Position numbers and translations under genes: made by a program | Assembly: GCA_021796225.1 (NCBI GenBank) | Contig: JAJYOL010000001.1 | Location: forward strand, 88,743 to 152,742 | DNA length: 64,000 nucleotides | Direction of reading: 5' to 3' | DNA from: Microcaldota archaeon | GTDB taxonomy: Archaea > Micrarchaeota > Micrarchaeia > Micrarchaeales > CABMGC01 | Shown here: positions 25,223 to 34,101 of the stretch, piece after piece | Position numbering within the stretch: position 1 is the first letter of the stretch | Layout of the letters: each line of letters opens with the position of its first letter | The notes under the pieces: generated by a model | Database searches by the model: none | The model's input: only the letters and a program-made list of their open reading frames with translations | Told to the model about the DNA's origin: nothing

Positions 25223-25230
25223 GCCGTTAT

Positions 25231-25523
25231 GCAGCAGAAGCCAACATTGCATAATGGACACGCAAAGGTTGACTGCAATTCCACTCAGCCCTGTATCTCC
25301 AAAGCATAGTTCTTTGTACGCATTCACGTTGGCCGTGAAAAGCTCTATACTTAGGGTTGCTCCTTCCGGCCTGGCCCGGTTCATATACAGGACTACCACT
25401 GGAGGCAGGACCTCAACGTTTCATTGAAGGCCTCTGCATATTTCACTATACGTTGCAGGCATACGGCCCACCTGAAGGGGATTTGTGGAAAGGGAAACCC
25501 CTAGCTTCCCGCCTTTCTGCTGC
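25231..25523 (-). ncRNA. ffs: Signal recognition particle 7S RNA
   Basis: RNA core of the SRP, which targets membrane and secreted proteins. The helix 8 signature for SRP54 binding is intact: minus-strand GGCCAGG, CC-GGAA-GG tetraloop stem, then AGCA (25356-25378). The ends are set by a closing helix 1, 5' GCAGCAGAA with 3' TTCTGCTGC, giving about 293 nt, a usual archaeal length. A TATA box lies about 25 nt upstream. Short open frames across this segment on both strands are not genes. Confidence 0.9.
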
Positions 25524-25542
25524 GATATACATTTGTTAATGG

Positions 25543-25552
25543 TATTTAATAA
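25543..25552 (-). promoter_or_regulatory. TATA box of the SRP RNA gene
   Basis: Minus-strand TTATTAAATA centred about 24 nt before the predicted 5' end of the SRP RNA at 25523, the standard archaeal spacing. It would drive the SRP RNA-tRNA-Ser transcript. Confidence 0.7.
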
Positions 25553-25606
25553 GCTTGTTTGTTGGCTCACGCTGAAGCTGATTCATTGATGAAAAATACA
25601 AGAATA

Positions 25607-25633
25607 AGAAAAATAAAAAAGAAAAAAAAATCT
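25607..25633 (-). terminator. Poly-T terminator of the TRAM gene
   Basis: About 20 nt after the TRAM gene stop the minus strand reads a run of nine T, then TCTTTTTTATTTTTC. Archaeal RNA polymerase terminates at such T-tracts without a hairpin. Confidence 0.6.
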
Positions 25634-25651
25634 AATCTAATTAGAAACCTG

Positions 25652-26008
25652 TTACTCTTCTTCTGACGAGTCCTCTGTTGAAACGTCGGATTCAGATGCT
25701 TCAGAATCTTCCATTTCTGCAGATTCTGAAGGAGCACCTTCACCTACCATTTCGCCCAGAGCAAATCTGGCTCTAACGTCGGTTATTCTTACTTTTACAG
25801 TCTGTCCCTGCTTCGCATCCTTTACGAAGATGACAAATCCATCCTTCTTTGCTATTCCGTCTCCTTTGGAAGCCTGAGCCTCTATGGTTACTTCTATTTC
25901 ATCTCCTGCCTTTACTGGCTTTGGAAGGAAATAGTTTGGCTTCATACCTCCTCTTCTGTCTCCTCTGTCGCCGTGATCTCCACGGTCGCTTCTTCCGAAA
26001 TCTCTCAT
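25652..26008 (-). CDS. Small TRAM-domain protein with charged tails
   Basis: 118 residues. The middle (VKAGDEIEVTIEAQASKGDGIAKKDGFVIFVKDAKQGQTVKVRITDV) is a TRAM domain, an RNA-binding beta-barrel; stand-alone archaeal TRAM proteins act as RNA chaperones, notably in cold adaptation. The N-terminus is Arg/Gly/Asp-rich (RSDRGDHGDRGDRRGG), RGG-like. The C-terminus is a strongly acidic Ser/Glu tail (SEASESDVSTEDSSEEE). A TATA-like TTTATAAAG lies near 26072-26080. It neighbours the SRP RNA gene. Confidence 0.85.
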   Translation of the reverse strand: MRDFGRSDRGDHGDRGDRRGGMKPNYFLPKPVKAGDEIEVTIEAQASKGDGIAKKDGFVIFVKDAKQGQTVKVRITDVRARFALGEMVGEGAPSESAEMEDSEASESDVSTEDSSEEE

Positions 26009-26222
26009 TTTATTTCCTCTGTAGAATTAGCGTTTTACGCTTTACTACTTGGTAATAATATGCTTATACTCCTTTATAAAGATATTGCTCTCGGATTGAC
26101 GTCTAATGGCTATGGGACGTTTTATGCCCCCTTTTCTTTAAAAAGGCTTTTTATACGGCCGTAAATACTCTTTTTGCACTGTTTATTATACTATCGTCGA
26201 TTCATATTCATTGGGGGTATGG

Positions 26223-26753
26223 ATGAGTGTAAGAGCTATTACTGCTCAGTCTAATCCGGTTAGGGTATTGTCTTTTATTGTGCCGCAGCTGACGCATGAA
26301 ATGCCGCTTAAGAGCAGGTATGAAAACCTGTTCAGGGATTGTTTACTCGACGCTGGCATACCTACCAGATACGAATCATTGCGTTTTTACCTTAAGGAAT
26401 ACAACAATATCGGCAATGAAATAACGTACACTCCTGATTTCATATCGAATCTTACGGTAAATGGGAAGATAGTGCTCTTTGAGCCGCATCCGATGCGATT
26501 CATGGGTCTTGGGCAGATACACAGGGACGTGGCAAAATTCCATGCATTCATGGAACTTGAAGAAGGAAATTACCACCTGATAGTCGCTTCGGACATCAAT
26601 TCCATGCTGTTAAGCACAAGAATCAACAAGGACGTTTCATATTTTTCTTCGGAATATTGGGAAATCCCGGTAATACCTATGAATGCCGAGAATCCGGAAA
26701 CGCGCGCGGTCATAATGAACAATCTGAAAGAACTGCTGCGCCGCGCAGATTGA
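26223..26753 (+). CDS. Hypothetical protein, possible degenerate nuclease fold
   Basis: 176 residues from ATG 26223 (MSVRAI), with a GGGGGTA stretch just upstream and a TATA-like TTTATTATA at about 26181-26190. The segment YTPDFISNLTVNGKIVLFEPH resembles the PD...(D/E)xx core spacing of PD-(D/E)xK nucleases or VSR-like proteins, but the lysine after the glutamate is replaced, so activity is doubtful. Soluble, no membrane segment. Convergent with nuoN. Family not recognised. Confidence 0.55.
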   Translation: MSVRAITAQSNPVRVLSFIVPQLTHEMPLKSRYENLFRDCLLDAGIPTRYESLRFYLKEYNNIGNEITYTPDFISNLTVNGKIVLFEPHPMRFMGLGQIHRDVAKFHAFMELEEGNYHLIVASDINSMLLSTRINKDVSYFSSEYWEIPVIPMNAENPETRAVIMNNLKELLRRAD

Positions 26754-26759
26754 TGCTGA

Positions 26760-28133
26760 TTAAGCAAGACCGGTCAGCACGGCTCCCGCATGCGAAGCAA
26801 GAGTTATCAGCGGTTGAGGATACACGCCAAAAATTATCGTTATGCCGATACACGCAATTATCGCTGCTTTCAGCGGAAGCTTCAGTTTCATGCGGACCGC
26901 ATTGTCCTTGGCGGTATATGCCGCTATGATCGGCCTTGCATAATAATAGATTGATATGATGCTGTTTACTATACCGACAATTGCAAGCCATACCATGCCT
27001 CCCCCTATCGCGCTTGTGAACAGCAGAAGTTTTCCGATAAATCCTGTAGTAAACGGCAAACCCGCCATGGACAGCATAAACAACGTCATGCCAAAAGCCG
27101 CAAGTCTGCTTTCCTTGTTAAGTCCTATCACGTCGTCTATCTCGACGCGGTCTCTGCTCTCAAGCCATGCGACTATTGCGAATATTCCTATGAATAGAAA
27201 AACGTGTGCAAATATCTGAACGAGCGAAGCGGTCAATCCCGCTGGTGTCGCGACCGCTATCCCTATCATTATATAGCCGGCCTGTGCTATCGACGAATAT
27301 GCGAGCATGCGTTTCAGTCGCGTTTGCATTATTGCGGCAAGGTTTCCATACAGCATCGTTGCGGCTGCGAGAACCGCAATCAGCATGTGAAGCGAATCAA
27401 AACGTACGAACACGACGAAAAGAACCTGCAGCAATGCGGCAAATCCTATCTTCTTGTTTATCCCGCCAAGCATTGCGGTTGCGTATGCCGGCGAACCGTC
27501 ATAAATATCCGGTATCAGGATGTTGAATGGGAATATGCTCGCTTCAACTCCTATCGCGGCTATGAATATCACTGCGGAAAGTGCGAGCAATCCCTTGCCC
27601 GCATAAGGCGATATGGCCAGGCTTCCGGTGCTTCCGTACATGAGCACCGAAGCTATTGCGAGCATTGCAACCGACAGCGATGCTGCTATGAAGAATTTTG
27701 TAGAAGCTTCAAGGCTTTTCCTTGACATTATCACGACGAATACAGAAGCTATGCCCATCAGTTCAAGGCCTATGAATATGGTTATAATCGAAACCGACGA
27801 AGCGACGATGTATGCGCCCATTAGCGAAAACGACGACATCACTGCAAAATCCCAAAACGCGGTTTTTTGACAGTATGCAATCATGCTTACCAATGCGAGT
27901 CCTACCGTTGCAATCAGCATGAAGAACAGGGAGAAACCGTTTATCGCAACCGTTGACGCTACCGTCTGATTCGTTCCAACGTACAGCATGTATGCTATAA
28001 CAATCGCCAAAGCCGCAAGCACTGAAAGATCGAATGCGAAATGCACCTTGGGGTTTCCGATAAGCCTTGCAAGTATGTTTCCTATTATCAACGTTCCGCA
28101 CAGCGCCGCAAAAAGGTACAACAATTCAATCAT
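26760..28133 (-). CDS. nuoN: Complex I subunit N (antiporter-like)
   Basis: Proton-pumping antiporter-like subunit, 457 residues and about 14 hydrophobic segments. Start ATG 28133 overlaps the nuoL stop (ATGA). Functional residues: Glu in IGLELMGIASV, Lys in GGINKKIGFAAL, the RLKRMLAYSSIAQAGY signature and Lys in TTGFIGKLLLF. The family's broken-helix Lys before PF (KxxxxPFH) is replaced: GVEASIFPFN has Glu at that place. It is the last gene of the operon. It could be called NuoM-like, but its length and GGINKK region favour NuoN. Confidence 0.85.
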   Translation of the reverse strand: MIELLYLFAALCGTLIIGNILARLIGNPKVHFAFDLSVLAALAIVIAYMLYVGTNQTVASTVAINGFSLFFMLIATVGLALVSMIAYCQKTAFWDFAVMSSFSLMGAYIVASSVSIITIFIGLELMGIASVFVVIMSRKSLEASTKFFIAASLSVAMLAIASVLMYGSTGSLAISPYAGKGLLALSAVIFIAAIGVEASIFPFNILIPDIYDGSPAYATAMLGGINKKIGFAALLQVLFVVFVRFDSLHMLIAVLAAATMLYGNLAAIMQTRLKRMLAYSSIAQAGYIMIGIAVATPAGLTASLVQIFAHVFLFIGIFAIVAWLESRDRVEIDDVIGLNKESRLAAFGMTLFMLSMAGLPFTTGFIGKLLLFTSAIGGGMVWLAIVGIVNSIISIYYYARPIIAAYTAKDNAVRMKLKLPLKAAIIACIGITIIFGVYPQPLITLASHAGAVLTGLA

Positions 28134-29917
28134 AACATCACATACATGTACAGTGCAAGCAGAAGCATTCCCGCGGCGAATGCGAGTACGTACGGATTGA
28201 TGCTTCCAACAGTTGCCTTCCTCGCATACTTTGACAATACCACCGTAACGTGTCCAAACCAATCCACAAGTTCGTTGATGTATGTGTCGAGCAGCATTAT
28301 CCCGTCTGCTATTTCATACATGAATATCGTAAAGAGCCGATATCCGAACAGCATGATTCTTCTGTTGTACATTATGAAATCGAGAACCGATCCTTCCGCG
28401 ATTCTTTTTTTCGCACCCGGTTTGTACATCATATATCCCAGAAATGCACCTGCTATTATCAAAACGGTGGAGAGAACCACGTCAAAAATATCCGTCGTCG
28501 GAATGGAGCTGCCAAGCAGATATTTTTCTATCGTGCCGTGCGTCAAATATCCCGGCATGTAGAAGAACAGCGCCGACGCGGCAACCGTGCATATCGCAAG
28601 TACCGCAATCGGATACGTTATCTTTCTTGATTCCGCTTTGTATCTGAGTTCCGTCCCGAAGCTCTGAACGGGCTTCGAAATCATCGTGAACCATCTAAAT
28701 ATGAAAAGGCTCGTCATGAAGCTTATTGCGGATATGACTGCATATACGAGCAGATTTGCAGAAACGCCAGCATCAATTCCAGCGATGGAAAATCCTCCTG
28801 ACAACGGAAGGAATCCGGCAAGTGAGAGTATTCCTATCGCGGTCGAAATGTAGAGCACGCGGTTGTATCTGAGCCCTCCCACCTTTTCAAGATCTTCATT
28901 ATCTGTGGATCTCATCACCGCGCCTGCGCTGAAGAAGAGCAATGCCTTGTAGAAGCTCTGTATCACGAAGAAATATATCGCTGCAAATATAGCGCCGCTG
29001 CCTACTGCAACTAGCATGAGCGACAATTCCTGCGCCGTCGAATATGCTATTACGCGTTTAATCTGTTTTTCACGTATCGCATTCAATGTGGTAAGCACTG
29101 CGGAAACAAGCCCTACAATCAACATTATGTTCAGCGCCTTGCTCGCCGCAAACAACGGGAACAGAACGATCGCGACGAATACCCCTGCTTTTACCATCGT
29201 AGTGCTGTGAAGGAATGCTGAAACTGGCGTAGGGCCTTCCATCGCATCGGGCAGCCATTCCTGGAATGGGAACTGCGCCGATTTAGTAAATACCGCAATG
29301 AGCAGGAGCAGCGATCCCAGAAACGCGTCCGTGCCTCGCTGATATTTGGCAAAATCCAGTATGCTTGCAAAGTTAAACGTTCCAAAGACGTGCCAGAAGA
29401 CGACTATGGATGCAAGCAGTGCAATGTCCCCCATGAGCACCATCGTTATCGCGAATCTCGACGCTCTTGCGGCTTTTTCACGGGAATACCAGAATCCTAT
29501 GAGCAGATAGCTGAAAAGGCTGAGAAACTCCCAGGCTATGAACGTGAGTATGAATCCTCCGCTCATGGAGAACGCGGCCATTGCTATTTCAAATGAAAGT
29601 ATCTCGATGTAAAATCTTCGCTGTTCGCTTCTTATCTCCATGAATCCCGCTGAGTATATCATTATCAGCGTGCCTACGAAAAGAACTACGAAAAGAAGAA
29701 GCGTGTTGAACTGCGCCATCGTTACCGTGATGCTTACGGCAAGCGTGCCTACAGTAAACCATGTCAGCGTCGTGCTTCCGTGGCTCAAAAACGGCATCGT
29801 AAGGAGGCTCGCCAGGCTTCCGATTACCGCCACGTACCTTCCTTTCATCCCGAGATTGCCAAGTGCAACTAGCACGAGCGCAACGATCATCGGGATTAAT
29901 GCAAATAACGCTAGCAA
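28130..29917 (-). CDS. nuoL: Complex I subunit L (antiporter-like)
   Basis: 595-residue membrane subunit, the most distal pump of the membrane arm. The signature WEFLSLFSYLLIGFW carries the conserved Glu; VFTKSAQFPFQEWLPDAMEGPTPVSAFLHSTTMVKAG carries the catalytic Lys residues. A C-terminal region after about residue 490 contains the extended lateral helix and last helix of NuoL. It lies one nt from nuoK and overlaps nuoN by 4 nt. Confidence 0.92.
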   Translation of the reverse strand: MLALFALIPMIVALVLVALGNLGMKGRYVAVIGSLASLLTMPFLSHGSTTLTWFTVGTLAVSITVTMAQFNTLLLFVVLFVGTLIMIYSAGFMEIRSEQRRFYIEILSFEIAMAAFSMSGGFILTFIAWEFLSLFSYLLIGFWYSREKAARASRFAITMVLMGDIALLASIVVFWHVFGTFNFASILDFAKYQRGTDAFLGSLLLLIAVFTKSAQFPFQEWLPDAMEGPTPVSAFLHSTTMVKAGVFVAIVLFPLFAASKALNIMLIVGLVSAVLTTLNAIREKQIKRVIAYSTAQELSLMLVAVGSGAIFAAIYFFVIQSFYKALLFFSAGAVMRSTDNEDLEKVGGLRYNRVLYISTAIGILSLAGFLPLSGGFSIAGIDAGVSANLLVYAVISAISFMTSLFIFRWFTMISKPVQSFGTELRYKAESRKITYPIAVLAICTVAASALFFYMPGYLTHGTIEKYLLGSSIPTTDIFDVVLSTVLIIAGAFLGYMMYKPGAKKRIAEGSVLDFIMYNRRIMLFGYRLFTIFMYEIADGIMLLDTYINELVDWFGHVTVVLSKYARKATVGSINPYVLAFAAGMLLLALYMYVML

Positions 29918-29918
29918 T

Positions 29919-30227
29919 CTACCACTTCATTCTGGTAAGCTTCGAAACGTCGAAGTTTATTCCTTCGGATTTCATGTAAACGTAAAGTACGATCATTACC
30001 ATTATCTCCGCAGCAGCAACGGCCCATATCGCGATGAGCATTATGAACGCCTGCGGATTCGCCGTTTTAGACGCGTCGAAGAACGATATCAAAAGAACGG
30101 TACTCGCTGCGAATATCGATTCGATACCGAGCATCATGGCTATGAAATGCCTGTTCGATGTCATTCCTGCCATGGCTATTCCGACAAGCGCAAATGCCAA
30201 TCCGGTAAGGTAATACAATTCAAGCAT
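29919..30227 (-). CDS. nuoK: Complex I subunit K
   Basis: 102 residues, three transmembrane helices, matching NuoK. Conserved glutamates of the E-channel are in helix 2 (MMLGIESIF) and helix 3 (AAAEIMVMI). The start overlaps the nuoJ stop by one base. Confidence 0.92.
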   Translation of the reverse strand: MLELYYLTGLAFALVGIAMAGMTSNRHFIAMMLGIESIFAASTVLLISFFDASKTANPQAFIMLIAIWAVAAAEIMVMIVLYVYMKSEGINFDVSKLTRMKW

Positions 30228-30700
30228 CAGAATACCAATTTTACGAATTTCTTAAGCACGACTATGCTTCCTATAAGCGCGCCGAACAGGAGAATGACCA
30301 CCATGTATATCATTGGATAATACCGCATGGCACTTCCAAGATACGCATTCATCTGCGTTCCGGCCAATGTTCCTCCTGTGTTGCCTGCAAGAAATATGAG
30401 CCCTATCGAGATTATGGTGGCTATCGGGAAGAAAAGCTTCGGATTGAATTCCGCGGAGCCGCGCTTTTCCATGGCTACCGTAACCATAAGATACGAAGAG
30501 AATCCGCCTACGAATATGAACAGTTGAAGCATCGCTATGAGCGTCTGTCCGAGTAGGATGAATACCACCGCGCTTCCTGCAAAGACGAGCGTGAGGTAAA
30601 GCACGGAGTGCATCATGTTCCTCTTGAAGAAAATCGCCGCTGCGGAAGCTACCATAACCAATGCGACGGCACAGAACAGGATCAAATCTACGTAGGGCAT
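30227..30700 (-). CDS. nuoJ: Complex I subunit J
   Basis: 157 residues with five hydrophobic helices. The third-helix region YLTLVFAGSAVVFILLGQTLIAMLQLFIFVGG matches the NuoJ pi-bulge helix and its neighbour. Length is near that of the shorter archaeal and bacterial NuoJ proteins. Overlaps nuoK by one base and follows nuoI by 5 nt. Confidence 0.9.
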   Translation of the reverse strand: MPYVDLILFCAVALVMVASAAAIFFKRNMMHSVLYLTLVFAGSAVVFILLGQTLIAMLQLFIFVGGFSSYLMVTVAMEKRGSAEFNPKLFFPIATIISIGLIFLAGNTGGTLAGTQMNAYLGSAMRYYPMIYMVVILLFGALIGSIVVLKKFVKLVF

Positions 30701-30705
30701 TTCAA

Positions 30706-31065
30706 TTACTCCAATTCTTCCGGCCTCTTGAGAAGCTCGCGCTTGTCATAGGCTTCGTATGAATAATCTTTGGACAGCGTAAGGCATTTTGGCGGACAGA
30801 CCTCTTCGCAAAGGCCGCAGAACAGGCACCTCTCGAGTCCTATCTGAGGCATTTTCTTCTTGCCCTTTTCCGTAACCACGTCTACCATTGTTATTGTCTT
30901 GTTCGGGCATATCCTTTCGCACGCGGAGCAGCTTATGCACGTATTCATGTCGAGTCTCAGTTTGCCTCTGTAGCTGTCCGGAAGGGATTCCCGATGCTCC
31001 GGATATTCCACCGTTGTCCTTTTTTCACCGGCGGATTTTATCGATTTGAGCAGGGATTCTATCAT
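30706..31065 (-). CDS. nuoI: Complex I subunit I (2x[4Fe-4S])
   Basis: 119 residues from ATG 31065, two nt after nuoH. Two ferredoxin-type motifs bind N6a and N6b: CISCSACERICP and CLFCGLCEEVCP. The chain passes electrons from the input module toward the NuoB cluster. The protein is shorter than usual but has both motifs complete. Confidence 0.92.
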   Translation of the reverse strand: MIESLLKSIKSAGEKRTTVEYPEHRESLPDSYRGKLRLDMNTCISCSACERICPNKTITMVDVVTEKGKKKMPQIGLERCLFCGLCEEVCPPKCLTLSKDYSYEAYDKRELLKRPEELE

Positions 31066-31067
31066 TT

Positions 31068-32081
31068 TTACGCCACGAATATAATATAAGTCAATATAAG
31101 ATTTATTAAGGACAACGGGAGCAACCACATCCATCCGAGCCTCAGCATGCGGTCTATTCTCATTCTCACTGTAGTTGCCCTGATTATTATCGTGAACAAC
31201 GCAACCAGCGTGGCCTTGAATATGAGCCACACGGGTCCGGGAAGCACCGGCCCGCTCCATCCCCCGAGAAATATTATCGCTACGAGAAGGCTTCCCAGAA
31301 ACATGCGCGTATAGTCTATGAATAGTACGAGTGCGTAATATGGAGAGCTGAAATCCGTGAGCCATCCCGAAATGAGTTCCGAATCGGCTTCGCGTATGTC
31401 GAACGGTGGCCTTTCAAATTCCGCAAGCATCGCTATGAAGAAAATAACGAAGCCGATGGGCATGAGCAGTGCGAAGTATCCCCTGCTCGCCTGCGTGAGT
31501 ACGACCTGCTGTATGTTGAAGCTGCCGGAGAGCATTGCAGCGGCCGCGACCACGAGGACCATCGGAAGCTCGTAGCTCAGCAGCATGAGCACGGATCTCT
31601 GCGCGCTTATGTGCCCGAATTTGTTGCCGCTTGATACTCCTCCTACAAAGACCGCAAGTGGCATGAACGATATAAATACGAAAACGATGAGAAGCCCGGT
31701 TCCGAAATTCGCCACCTGCAGCGAATGCGCAAACGGGAGAATGAGAACTAGGAACGTGCTCGCCGAGAGAATGAATATCACGGAAAGCTGCATCAGTCTG
31801 AGATTTGCATTCGACGGCACGATGTTTTCCTTCGAAAGAAGCTTTATCAGATCCGCAAGGTTTTGCAGTATTCCATATTTGCCTACGTATGTAGGGCCGT
31901 GCCTGTGTTGAATCTTCGCAATTATCTTCCTTTCAGCCCATCCGAACATGTATGAAAAAATCGCTATGACTATCATTACGCCTATGGCGTAAATGAGCAC
32001 CGCTATTGCTGAAAGAAGCAGGTTTCCCGAATTAAGCCACGCCTGCCACAGGCCTATTATATTGTAACTACTTGTCAACAC
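31068..32081 (-). CDS. nuoH: Complex I subunit H
   Basis: 337 residues, eight helices, forming the quinone-binding crevice with NuoB and NuoD. Recognised segments: GWAERKIIAKIQHRHGPTYVG near residue 47, the loop with LAEFERPPFDIREADSELISGW near 215, and RATTVRMRIDRMLRLGW near the C-terminus. The start overlaps nuoD by 14 nt. Confidence 0.94.
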   Translation of the reverse strand: MLTSSYNIIGLWQAWLNSGNLLLSAIAVLIYAIGVMIVIAIFSYMFGWAERKIIAKIQHRHGPTYVGKYGILQNLADLIKLLSKENIVPSNANLRLMQLSVIFILSASTFLVLILPFAHSLQVANFGTGLLIVFVFISFMPLAVFVGGVSSGNKFGHISAQRSVLMLLSYELPMVLVVAAAAMLSGSFNIQQVVLTQASRGYFALLMPIGFVIFFIAMLAEFERPPFDIREADSELISGWLTDFSSPYYALVLFIDYTRMFLGSLLVAIIFLGGWSGPVLPGPVWLIFKATLVALFTIIIRATTVRMRIDRMLRLGWMWLLPLSLINLILTYIIFVA

Positions 32082-33168
32082 AACCCATCACCATGTCAAG
32101 AGAGCCGAGTATTGCGAAGAGGTCTGCAGTCTTGCATCCCCTTGCAACGTATTCCAATGCGGACAGATTTACGAAATTCGGGGATCTTATCGAAAGCCTG
32201 TAAGGAGATTGCGGATCCGCAATCATGTACATCATCAGTTCTCCTCTCGGTACTTCTCTTCTTACCATAACTTCCCTATTCTTCGCTGCCGGAAGTATCA
32301 ATTTCACCGGCATGCCTATCGCATCTCCTTCCGGGATCATGCGCAGCGCATTTTTTATGAGTCTGAGACTCTCCTTGATTTCAAGCATGCGCACCTTGTA
32401 TCTTGCGAAGTTGTCCCCTTTATGTTCCGTCTGCATTTCAAAATTCAGTCTGTCGTATACGTAATACGGATTATTCTTTCTAACGTCATACTGCACTCCC
32501 GAAGCGCGGAGAACGGGCCCGGTAACCCCTAACTCTACGGCATCGTCCCTATTCAGTATTCCTACGCCTTTCATTCTTTCCATGAATACAGGATTGCTTT
32601 CCAGATAATGCTCGTATTCGCGGATTCTTTTTTCTTCCCTGTTTATGAAAGCAATGCAATTCTCTTCAAAATCCTTCGGTAAATCGAGATTCACTCCTCC
32701 GAGCCTCATGTTCACGTAAAACATGCGCTCTCCCGTAGCCTGTTCGAGAAGTCTGAGCACCATGTCCCTGTCTTCAAAGGTCCACATGAACATCGTGAAC
32801 ATTTGCCCTATGTCATTGCACATAGTGCCGAGGAAGAGAAGGTGGCTTGCTACTCTCTGCAATTCCAATTCTATTACGCGCACGTACTGCGCACGCTCCT
32901 TCACATCGACTCCCAATGCCGCTTCGACGGCGGAAACGTATGTTTCATCATATGCCAAAGGAGAAACGTAATCCAACTTTTCCATGTAAGGGTGTGATTG
33001 AAGATATTTTCTCGTTTCCACAAGTTTTTCCACCCCGCGGTGAAGCATTCCGATATGCGCTTCCACATTTTCGACGGTATCGCCTTCAATGTCCGCAACG
33101 AGGCGCAATACTCCGTGTGTGCTGGGGTGTACGGGGCCTATGTTTATTCTCGTTACCATTATTACCAT
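32068..33168 (-). CDS. nuoD: Complex I subunit D (49-kDa type)
   Basis: 366 residues. Contains INIGPVHPSTHGVLRLV with the quinone-site His, HRGVEKLVETR, YVRVIELELQRVASHL and a C-terminal GSLDMVMGCVDK. NuoC and NuoD are separate, unlike the fused forms of some bacteria. ATG 33168 shares its A with the nuoC TGA; a second ATG at 33159 is possible. Confidence 0.94.
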   Translation of the reverse strand: MVIMVTRINIGPVHPSTHGVLRLVADIEGDTVENVEAHIGMLHRGVEKLVETRKYLQSHPYMEKLDYVSPLAYDETYVSAVEAALGVDVKERAQYVRVIELELQRVASHLLFLGTMCNDIGQMFTMFMWTFEDRDMVLRLLEQATGERMFYVNMRLGGVNLDLPKDFEENCIAFINREEKRIREYEHYLESNPVFMERMKGVGILNRDDAVELGVTGPVLRASGVQYDVRKNNPYYVYDRLNFEMQTEHKGDNFARYKVRMLEIKESLRLIKNALRMIPEGDAIGMPVKLILPAAKNREVMVRREVPRGELMMYMIADPQSPYRLSIRSPNFVNLSALEYVARGCKTADLFAILGSLDMVMGCVDK

Positions 33169-33545
33169 CACTTTTCCGTTTCGTATTCCGAATTCCATGC
33201 AAAGCTCTTTCTCAATGGGAATGAGGTTCCATCCCATTTTTCGAGAAGCAGCTTCTTTATGCGTCTGCCCTTTATGCTAACGCCGAACATTTCGTAAAGT
33301 TCCCTTTCATACCAGTCCGCAGCCTTGAATATCTCCATGACTGACGGCACCCACACATCATCCGGGTTCAAATCCACGGAAATTACCTGATCGTCGTTCT
33401 TTTCAATATCCCTTACGAAATACAGCACTTCGAAATTCTTTACGTAATCCACTGCCGTTATCTTGACAAGATACGTGTATCCGTCCTTTTTCATCTGCTC
33501 CAGTTTTTCCAGGAGCTTTTCCCGTTCAATCTTCAATCTTTCCAC
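33168..33545 (-). CDS. nuoC: Complex I subunit C (30-kDa type), short
   Basis: 125 residues, shorter than typical NuoC (about 150-200). The signature PSVMEIFKAADWYERELYEMFGV is intact and is followed by RRIKKLLLEKW. It overlaps nuoB by 20 nt at its start. Confidence 0.9.
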   Translation of the reverse strand: MERLKIEREKLLEKLEQMKKDGYTYLVKITAVDYVKNFEVLYFVRDIEKNDDQVISVDLNPDDVWVPSVMEIFKAADWYERELYEMFGVSIKGRRIKKLLLEKWDGTSFPLRKSFAWNSEYETEK

Positions 33546-34101
33546 CCATCTTGTCCTGAAGTTTCATAAGTGCCTGAAACAGGTTCTCCGGTCTAGGAGG
33601 ACATCCGGCAACGTATACGTCGACAGGAAGCACCTGATCTATGCCTTTTATTATGTTGTAGCTTTCCCACCACGGTCCGCCGCACGTTGCACATTCTCCA
33701 AAAGCGATTACATGCTTGGGCTCCGACATCTGTTCGTACAATCTTTTTATTTCAGGAACCATTGCCTTGGTGACCCAACCTGCAATTATCATGACGTCGC
33801 ACTGTCTCGGGCTTGGCCTGAAGAGAAGGTAACCCTTTCTTTCCGCATCTATTCTCGCAGCGCCGAAGTCCATAAGCTCCATTGCACAGCACGCCAGTCC
33901 GAATTGCATCGGCCAAAGCGAATTCTGTCTCGCCCATTTTATCACGCCTTCCGTAGGTCCCGCCGATTTTATCAAGTCGGAAAGCTTTCCGAACATGACG
34001 TTGGGCTTGATGCTGTATTTTTTTAGCGATTCCGCAGTGAGCCTCTCCATCTCCTTTCGAGCATTCATGAATTCCGCACTGCTCTTGTCTATCTCATCCA
34101 T
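33526..34101 (-). CDS. nuoB: Complex I subunit B (cluster N2)
   Basis: 191 residues. All four N2 ligands are visible: the adjacent Cys pair in GLACCAMEL, Cys in GECATCGGPWW and Cys in VAGCPPRPE. N2 donates electrons to quinone. TAATG overlap with nuoA. Confidence 0.94.
   Translation of the reverse strand: MDEIDKSSAEFMNARKEMERLTAESLKKYSIKPNVMFGKLSDLIKSAGPTEGVIKWARQNSLWPMQFGLACCAMELMDFGAARIDAERKGYLLFRPSPRQCDVMIIAGWVTKAMVPEIKRLYEQMSEPKHVIAFGECATCGGPWWESYNIIKGIDQVLPVDVYVAGCPPRPENLFQALMKLQDKMGGKIED

Noticed and set aside
25208..25539. Short open frames on both strands of this segment
   Set aside because: They lie on the SRP RNA, whose helix 8 and closing helix explain the sequence better; neither frame looks protein-like.
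31066..31365. Long N-terminal extension of NuoI
   Set aside because: The frame upstream of ATG 31065 overlaps nuoH in another frame and is not conserved-looking; the short start fits the family.
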